A DNA stretch of 10,787 nt from Sphingomonadales bacterium. Lineage in GTDB: Bacteria > Pseudomonadota > Alphaproteobacteria > Sphingomonadales > Sphingomonadaceae. The position numbers and the translations under genes were made by a program. The notes under the pieces are model-generated. The model ran no database searches, was not told the DNA's origin, and worked only from the letters and a program-made list of their open reading frames with translations. The stretch covers positions 1-10,787 of the forward strand of contig JAIVHR010000017.1 of assembly GCA_020200935.1 (NCBI GenBank). Reading direction: 5' to 3'. Positions 7,574 through 10,787 of the stretch are shown here, in pieces. How positions within the stretch are numbered: the first letter of the stretch is position 1; every line of letters starts with the position of its first letter.

Positions 7574-7610
7574 AAAAACGGCCCCGAGGCGATAAGCGCC
7601 TCCGGGCCGT
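7574..7610 (-). terminator. Terminator of the intact rcnB-like gene
   Basis: The 14-nt arms ACGGCCCCGAGGCG (7578-7591) and CGCCTCCGGGCCGT (7597-7610) pair with one mismatch around a 5-nt loop. The minus direction then reads TTTTTATTT. It lies 153 nt beyond the stop of the gene at 7764, displaced by the 84-nt repeat, and shields the left copy from read-through. Confidence 0.8.
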
Positions 7611-7648
7611 CTTCTGTGGGGTCGATTTACTTCCGACTGGATTGGTCC

Positions 7649-7732
7649 CGTCACCCCGGACTTGATCCGGGGGCCAGAGCGGCAGGCGACATCGCTTGCG
7701 GCTCTGGATGCCGGATCAAGTCCGGCATGACG
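7649..7732. repeat. 84-nt CGTCA...TGACG palindromic repeat, copy 2
   Basis: Same length and arms as the copy at 2066-2149 (10 differences by hand count). It sits between the stop codon and the terminator of the intact rcnB-like gene. The paralogous interval in the left copy is only 16 nt and has no such element, so it probably arrived after the duplication. Confidence 0.85.
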
Positions 7733-7763
7733 GAGGATTCAGTCCGGGCAAACCCCAGCGGAG

Positions 7764-8714
7764 CTACCAGAAGATGTCGTAGATCACGTCGACGACATAG
7801 CCGTCGCGAATGTCGACCAGCAACGCATCGTCATAATAGCGGATCCAGCGCAGATATCCGCGCGTCGCCGGCAGACGATAGCGGTACGGATCGCTGATCC
7901 AGTAACGCTGGCCGTAATAGCCCGAGCCCAGCGACAACCCGATGCTCAGCCGGCTGTAGCTGCGATTGCGATAGGGCGAATAATAGCGGCCGAGCTGGAA
8001 GATGCCGCGATTGTAACTGCGATGGTGCTGCCAGTTATAGCGCCGGTCGTTGCGCCAGCTGCGATTCCAGTCGCGATAGTCGCGGCGTGCTTCCCGGCGG
8101 TCCCACCGGCGTTCTGCGCGACGATCCTGGCGCAGGTCCCGGCGCTGTTCGGCGCGCCGCTGATCGGCACGGCGGTCGCGAATATTGTCGCGGCGGCGTT
8201 CGATCTGGCGCTGTTCCTGGCGGCGGTCCTGCCGGATGTCGCGGCGGCGCTCGGTGCGATTTTCAACCCGGCGTTCGACGCGCCGTTCGACATCGCGACG
8301 GTCCTGCCGGACGTCGCGGCGGCGCTCGGTGCGGCTTTCGGCCCCGCGTTCTACCCGCCGTTCGACCCGCTGTTGCACGCGCTGTTGGACCGGACGCTCG
8401 GGCTGCCGGGCATCGCGGCGGCGCTCGGCGCGGTTCTCGCTGCGCCGTTCCTGGCGGCGCTCGACGCTGATCTCGGCGCGGCCGCGATTGTTGCTGTTCT
8501 CGGCACGGTTGGGGCGTCGCTCGCCGCGATTGGCGCGCCGCTCGCGGCGTTCGCCGCGTCGGTCGTCGCGCTGAAGCAGGGCGAGCTGGGTCGGCTCGGT
8601 CTCCGCGCTGGCGCGTGCGAGCACCTCCTGCATCGGGTTGGCGTTGGCTGGTGCGGCAAGCGCGGGGATACTCGCGGCCGCCGCCAGCAACAGGGCGATC
8701 GATCTGATACGCAT
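7764..8714 (-). CDS. RcnB family periplasmic protein with Arg-rich repeats
   Basis: A 316-residue exported protein. The signal peptide (residues 1-25, MRIRSIALLLAAAASIPALA..., cleavage after ANA) is followed by a strongly basic low-complexity region, roughly 50-215. That region includes two 25-residue repeats (ESRTERRRDVRQDRRDVERR... and ENRTERRRDIRQDRRQEQRQ..., DNA period 75 nt from 8226 and 8301) plus degenerate copies. The C-terminal domain of about 100 residues (YSRLSIGLSLGSGYYG, YWISDPYRYRLP, GYLRWIRYYDDALLVD, VVDVIYDIFW) is RcnB/PF11776-like. The E. coli namesake is only about 112 residues and modulates Ni/Co efflux, but here few His and no Cys suggest no rich metal site, so the function is open. 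A GAGGAG sequence about 10 nt before the ATG supports the start. Confidence 0.85.
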   Translation of the reverse strand: MRIRSIALLLAAAASIPALAAPANANPMQEVLARASAETEPTQLALLQRDDRRGERRERRANRGERRPNRAENSNNRGRAEISVERRQERRSENRAERRRDARQPERPVQQRVQQRVERRVERGAESRTERRRDVRQDRRDVERRVERRVENRTERRRDIRQDRRQEQRQIERRRDNIRDRRADQRRAEQRRDLRQDRRAERRWDRREARRDYRDWNRSWRNDRRYNWQHHRSYNRGIFQLGRYYSPYRNRSYSRLSIGLSLGSGYYGQRYWISDPYRYRLPATRGYLRWIRYYDDALLVDIRDGYVVDVIYDIFW

Positions 8715-8792
8715 GGCTGGTCACTCCTCATCGGGTTGTGGCGGCGTCGGCCACCTATGAGGCGTGTCTGGCACAGGACGAATGAGGCGCGC

Positions 8793-8809
8793 CTGAACCC
8801 GCGAGTCAG
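8793..8809 (-). promoter_or_regulatory. Candidate operator upstream of the intact rcnB-like gene
   Basis: CTGAACCCGCGAGTCAG, 79 nt before the start codon, is the counterpart of 7540-7556. The outer CTGAACC and GTCAG are identical in both, and the differences are central. Confidence 0.4.
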
Positions 8810-8822
8810 GAAAATGCAAGGT

Positions 8823-9260
8823 TCAGTCTTCGCGGATGCGCCCCGGATCGCTGTTCCGGTCGGCGACCGGGGGGGCCAGCGCCTCGACATTGCGCGCCGC
8901 GTCTTCTGGGTCGATGCCGGGCGGCGGCGCGGCGGCCAGCCGCTCCTCGCCGCGCGCGACGCGGGCGGCGAGCCGAATCGCCTCGCGGATCCGCGGATAG
9001 GTCCCGCAGCGGCACAGGTTGGTGATCGCCGCGTCGATCTCGTCGTCGGACGGGTCGGCGTCTTCGGCCTCGGCGAGGGTGACCTGGCACGAGCGCACCG
9101 CCTCGCCGTCGATATGGACGGTGCAAGCGCCGCAAACGCCGATGCCGCAGCCATATTTGGTGCCGGTGAGGTTCGATGCGTCGCGCAGCGCCCAGAGCAG
9201 CGGCGTTCGCGGATCCATCCGGTAATGGACGGGCTGGCCGTTGACGGTCATCCGGGTCAT
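8823..9260 (-). CDS. Orphan, internally deleted (2Fe-2S) subunit, isoquinoline 1-oxidoreductase alpha-type
   Basis: A 145-residue relative of the small Fe-S subunit of xanthine-oxidase-type molybdenum hydroxylases (IorA-like). The ferredoxin half is intact: CGIGVCGAC gives Cys38, Cys43 and Cys46, with Cys58 in RSCQV. The helical half should carry HPVQ...QCGYCQSG before CRCGTY; here [10 protein letters not shown] (to residue 66) runs directly into [26 protein letters not shown]. Cys83 and Cys85 therefore remain but the CGxC pair is missing, an apparent in-frame loss of roughly 50-60 residues. After RIREAI there is an extra Ala/Pro-rich tail of about 45 residues. No large molybdopterin subunit flanks it. 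It is probably a non-functional remnant or a protein carrying only one cluster. The start could also be the ATG at 9251; neither has a clear Shine-Dalgarno sequence. Confidence 0.8.
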   Translation of the reverse strand: MTRMTVNGQPVHYRMDPRTPLLWALRDASNLTGTKYGCGIGVCGACTVHIDGEAVRSCQVTLAEAEDADPSDDEIDAAITNLCRCGTYPRIREAIRLAARVARGEERLAAAPPPGIDPEDAARNVEALAPPVADRNSDPGRIRED

Positions 9261-9314
9261 CGCATGCGATCTAGCCCGGCAGGCGGGTTTGCGACAAGCG
9301 TTTCGCGAACAGCC

Positions 9315-9614
9315 TCAGAAGACCGTCGACAATGTGACGAAAACGCGTTGGGAGGGGAAGCCGCCGACATCGGCCTGCTCGCCGCGAACCTCGGCGGCCA
9401 TGCCGTCTACGATACCGATCCTCGCCCGGGGAACCGAGCTCTCTTCGTCGCGCGAATCGCGCAATTCCTCCGGGATCCGGTAATGATCGGCGTCGGGTCC
9501 TCTGGCGCAGACAACGATCTCCTCGCTGCCGGGGCTTTCGGTACAGGCGTGAGAATGGGGAACGGACGCGGCCGGACCCGCCGATTGCAAGGCGAGGGCG
9601 AGCAAAGCAATCAC
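9315..9614 (-). CDS. Small hypothetical exported protein
   Basis: A 99-residue protein starting with GTG, 8 nt after the aldolase stop. The N-terminus (MIALLALALQSAGPAASVPHSHA) looks like a short signal sequence without a basic n-region. The mature part has two cysteines (ACTESPGSEEIVVCARG), then DHYRIPEELRDSRDEE and a VGGFPSQRVFVT ending. The EIVVC...YRIPEELR...GGFPSQR pattern recalls small exported hypothetical proteins of sphingomonads, with no assigned function. The ATG just upstream (9619) is out of frame and stops at once, so GTG or a start inside the aldolase gene must be used. It is probably co-transcribed and translationally coupled with the aldolase gene. Confidence 0.65.
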   Translation of the reverse strand: MIALLALALQSAGPAASVPHSHACTESPGSEEIVVCARGPDADHYRIPEELRDSRDEESSVPRARIGIVDGMAAEVRGEQADVGGFPSQRVFVTLSTVF

Positions 9615-9622
9615 CGCATCTT

Positions 9623-10387
9623 CTATTCGCGCCAGCTCGTGTCGATCGCGTCGACCCGGCGGACCATCGCGTCGAAATCGGCGCGGCCGGGCTCAGCCGA
9701 GGCCTGCGCCTGGAAAAGGTCGCGCTGGTGGACCGCGACGACCTCGTCGGGGACTTGGACCGGCTCGCCCATCGCCAGCGTCTTGCACTGGATCTCGCAG
9801 GCGCGCTGGAGCGCCCAATATTGGACGAAGGCGATCGGCAGGGTCGGACCGATCACCACCGGACCGTGGTTGCGCAGCATCAGGATGCGGTTGCTGCCGA
9901 GATTTTCGAGCAGCCGCTCGCCTTCCTCCTCGCGGACCGTCACGCCTTCGAAGGTGTGATAGGAAACCCGGCCGATGAAGTTGCAGGCGTAGAAATTGAC
10001 CGGCTGGAGTCCGCCCTCGAGCGCGCAGACCGCCATCGTGTCGGTGGTGTGGGTATGGATGATGCAATGCGCGTCGTGGAGATGGCGGTGGAAGAGCGAA
10101 TGCTGGACGAAACCCGCCTTGTTGACCGGATAATCGCTCTCCGAGAGCTTGTTGCCGTCGATATCGATCTTGATCAGGTTCGAGGCCCTCACTTCGCTGA
10201 AATGCAGCCCGAAGGGGTTGATCAGGAAGGCGCCGGGCTCGTTCGGCACCTTGACCGTGATGTGGTTGTAGATCGATTCGTCCCAGCCCATCATCGCGAA
10301 GACGCGGTAGCAGGCGGCGAGCTCCTGCCGCGCCTTCCATTCCTCTTCGCTCATCTGGTCGTTGTCGGGCGTCACCTTGGTGGCCAT
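9623..10387 (-). CDS. Class II aldolase/adducin family protein
   Basis: A 254-residue cytosolic protein with the class II aldolase/adducin fold. The zinc ligands are His111 and His113 (IIHTHT) and His174 (LRNHGPVV), with the same 61-residue interval as His94-His155 in E. coli FucA. The position matching FucA's catalytic Glu73 is Gly92 (NKAGFVQHS), so a fuculose-phosphate-aldolase reaction is unlikely; a different lyase, decarboxylase or non-enzymatic role is possible. The start at 10387 (MATKVTPDNDQMSEEEW) has AGGAGA 6 nt upstream. The frame stays open to 10771 but that part covers repeats and rpsU's leader, so it is not coding. Head of a probable transcript with the small exported protein. 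Confidence 0.88.
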   Translation of the reverse strand: MATKVTPDNDQMSEEEWKARQELAACYRVFAMMGWDESIYNHITVKVPNEPGAFLINPFGLHFSEVRASNLIKIDIDGNKLSESDYPVNKAGFVQHSLFHRHLHDAHCIIHTHTTDTMAVCALEGGLQPVNFYACNFIGRVSYHTFEGVTVREEEGERLLENLGSNRILMLRNHGPVVIGPTLPIAFVQYWALQRACEIQCKTLAMGEPVQVPDEVVAVHQRDLFQAQASAEPGRADFDAMVRRVDAIDTSWRE

Positions 10388-10393
10388 CGAGTC

Positions 10394-10399
10394 TCTCCT
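10394..10399 (-). promoter_or_regulatory. Ribosome binding site deciding the aldolase start
   Basis: AGGAGA on the minus strand, 6 nt before the ATG at 10387. It rules out the 128-residue N-terminal extension that the open frame would otherwise allow. Confidence 0.7.
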
Positions 10400-10415
10400 G
10401 TCCGCGGTCGGCGCG

Positions 10416-10444
10416 ATTGTCGCGCAACGGTGCAAAAAAGTCGA
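10416..10444 (-). promoter_or_regulatory. Candidate promoter of the aldolase transcript
   Basis: In the minus direction TCGACT (10439-10444) is followed, after a 17-nt spacer, by GACAAT (10416-10421). Each hexamer matches 4 of 6 sigma-70 consensus bases. It lies about 30 nt upstream of the start codon. Found by eye only. Confidence 0.3.
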
Positions 10445-10459
10445 GCCGGACCATATTTT

Positions 10460-10588
10460 CCTCTCCCCCTCAAGGGGGAGAGGATACGAAGTCTTGGCGA
10501 GGTACGAGCTTAGACGAAGTTGGAGAGGGGGTGGCGCTCGCAAAGCGAGCGCGCGCAGCAAAGCTGCGCTCCGGCTGGAGGAGAGGGA
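10460..10588. repeat. Multi-hairpin intergenic repeat between aldolase gene and rpsU
   Basis: This occupies much of the 358-nt gene-free stretch 10388-10745. It begins with a perfect 10-bp hairpin CCTCTCCCCC/GGGGGAGAGG (10460-10483, loop TCAA). It continues with two back-to-back perfect hairpins with AAA loops: GCGCTCGC/GCGAGCGC (10534-10552) and GCGCAGC/GCTGCGC (10553-10569). It ends in a GGAGGAGAGGG stretch. The opening part resembles an intergenic repeat I associate with sphingomonads. No small gene is apparent in the gap. Confidence 0.75.
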
Positions 10589-10745
10589 ATAGAGCTTGAA
10601 AAAGCCGATCGCCGCTGCTAGCTGCCCTCGACCGCCGCGGAAGCTCCGCTTTCGAGGTGCAAATTGCTTTGACCGTGGAAATTCGGGCCGCCGGCGCCTA
10701 TATGGTGCTGGAGCCAACGAAATTCGATTGGAGACTGACAGGCTT

Positions 10746-10787
10746 ATGCAAGTTTCGGTTCGCGACAACAATGTCGATCAGGCGCTG
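10746..10787 (+). CDS. rpsU: 30S ribosomal protein bS21 (3' partial, first 14 codons)
   Basis: The last 42 bases encode MQVSVRDNNVDQAL, which matches the conserved N-terminus of ribosomal protein bS21 (MQV.VRDNNVDQALR...). bS21 is a small basic protein of the 30S platform near the anti-Shine-Dalgarno region. GGAGA at 10730-10734 lies 11 nt upstream of the ATG. TTGACC (10669-10674) and CTATAT (10698-10703) occur in the leader but are 23 nt apart, too far for a standard promoter; TTGAAA (10596) with TAGCTG (10619) has 17-nt spacing but a poor -10. The promoter is therefore unresolved. The gene is divergent from the aldolase gene and cut by the window end. Confidence 0.9.
   Translation, partial: MQVSVRDNNVDQAL

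Noticed and set aside
7649..7732. Possible CRISPR or small RNA at the 84-nt repeats
   Set aside because: Only two dispersed copies, each an inverted repeat without regularly spaced direct repeats or a promoter. Better described as an intergenic palindromic element.
8022..9959. 645-codon + strand open frame opposite the rcnB-like gene, the Fe-S subunit and the aldolase gene
   Set aside because: It runs antisense through three recognisable genes and has Ala/Val-rich low-complexity content produced by complementing Arg-rich codons. No domain is recognised.
10388..10771. N-terminal extension of the aldolase frame to 10771
   Set aside because: It crosses hairpin repeats and the rpsU leader and start; a good ribosome binding site supports the start at 10387.

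Overview
The window is high-GC DNA with the codon use and intergenic palindromes of an alphaproteobacterium, most likely a member of the Sphingomonadales. That placement is an inference from three things: the RcnB-like proteins ending in VVDVIYDxFW, the 84-nt CGTCA...TGACG palindromic elements, and the CCTCTCCCCC/GGGGGAGAGG element. No rRNA, tRNA, IS element, prophage or CRISPR array is visible.

Layout. (1) At the left edge, on the + strand, is the C-terminal part of a DinG/XPD-type helicase. It overlaps by ATGA with a SixA-like histidine phosphatase. (2) Positions 1988-2214 are a convergent intergenic region filled by a nested palindromic structure. (3) On the - strand follow a secreted DUF885 protein with an HExxPGHH motif, a prolyl-4-hydroxylase-type 2OG-Fe(II) oxygenase and a secreted metal-dependent amidohydrolase. 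(4) A divergent + strand cytochrome b561 starts at 6388. (5) On the - strand, 6949-8813 is a tandem duplication of an RcnB-family unit (operator-like palindrome, gene, terminator). The right-hand copy is intact; the left-hand copy is frameshifted. (6) Further right on the - strand are an orphan [2Fe-2S] subunit of the isoquinoline 1-oxidoreductase type with an apparent internal deletion, a small secreted protein, and a class II aldolase/adducin-family protein. (7) A 358-nt gap with several hairpins separates these from the first 14 codons of rpsU (ribosomal protein bS21) on the + strand at the right edge.

How the genes work together. Only a few functional links can be supported. The helicase and sixA-like gene are translationally coupled. 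The aldolase and the small secreted protein are 8 nt apart and probably co-transcribed. The DUF885 protein and the amidohydrolase are both exported hydrolases but are not demonstrably one operon. I see no coherent undescribed multi-gene system. The most informative signals are evolutionary. The RcnB pair has a 102-nt identical tract that ends exactly at the frameshift junction. The Fe-S subunit has lost the CGxC half of its second cluster site and has no molybdenum subunit beside it. An 84-nt repeat appears to have entered one copy of the duplicated unit after duplication.
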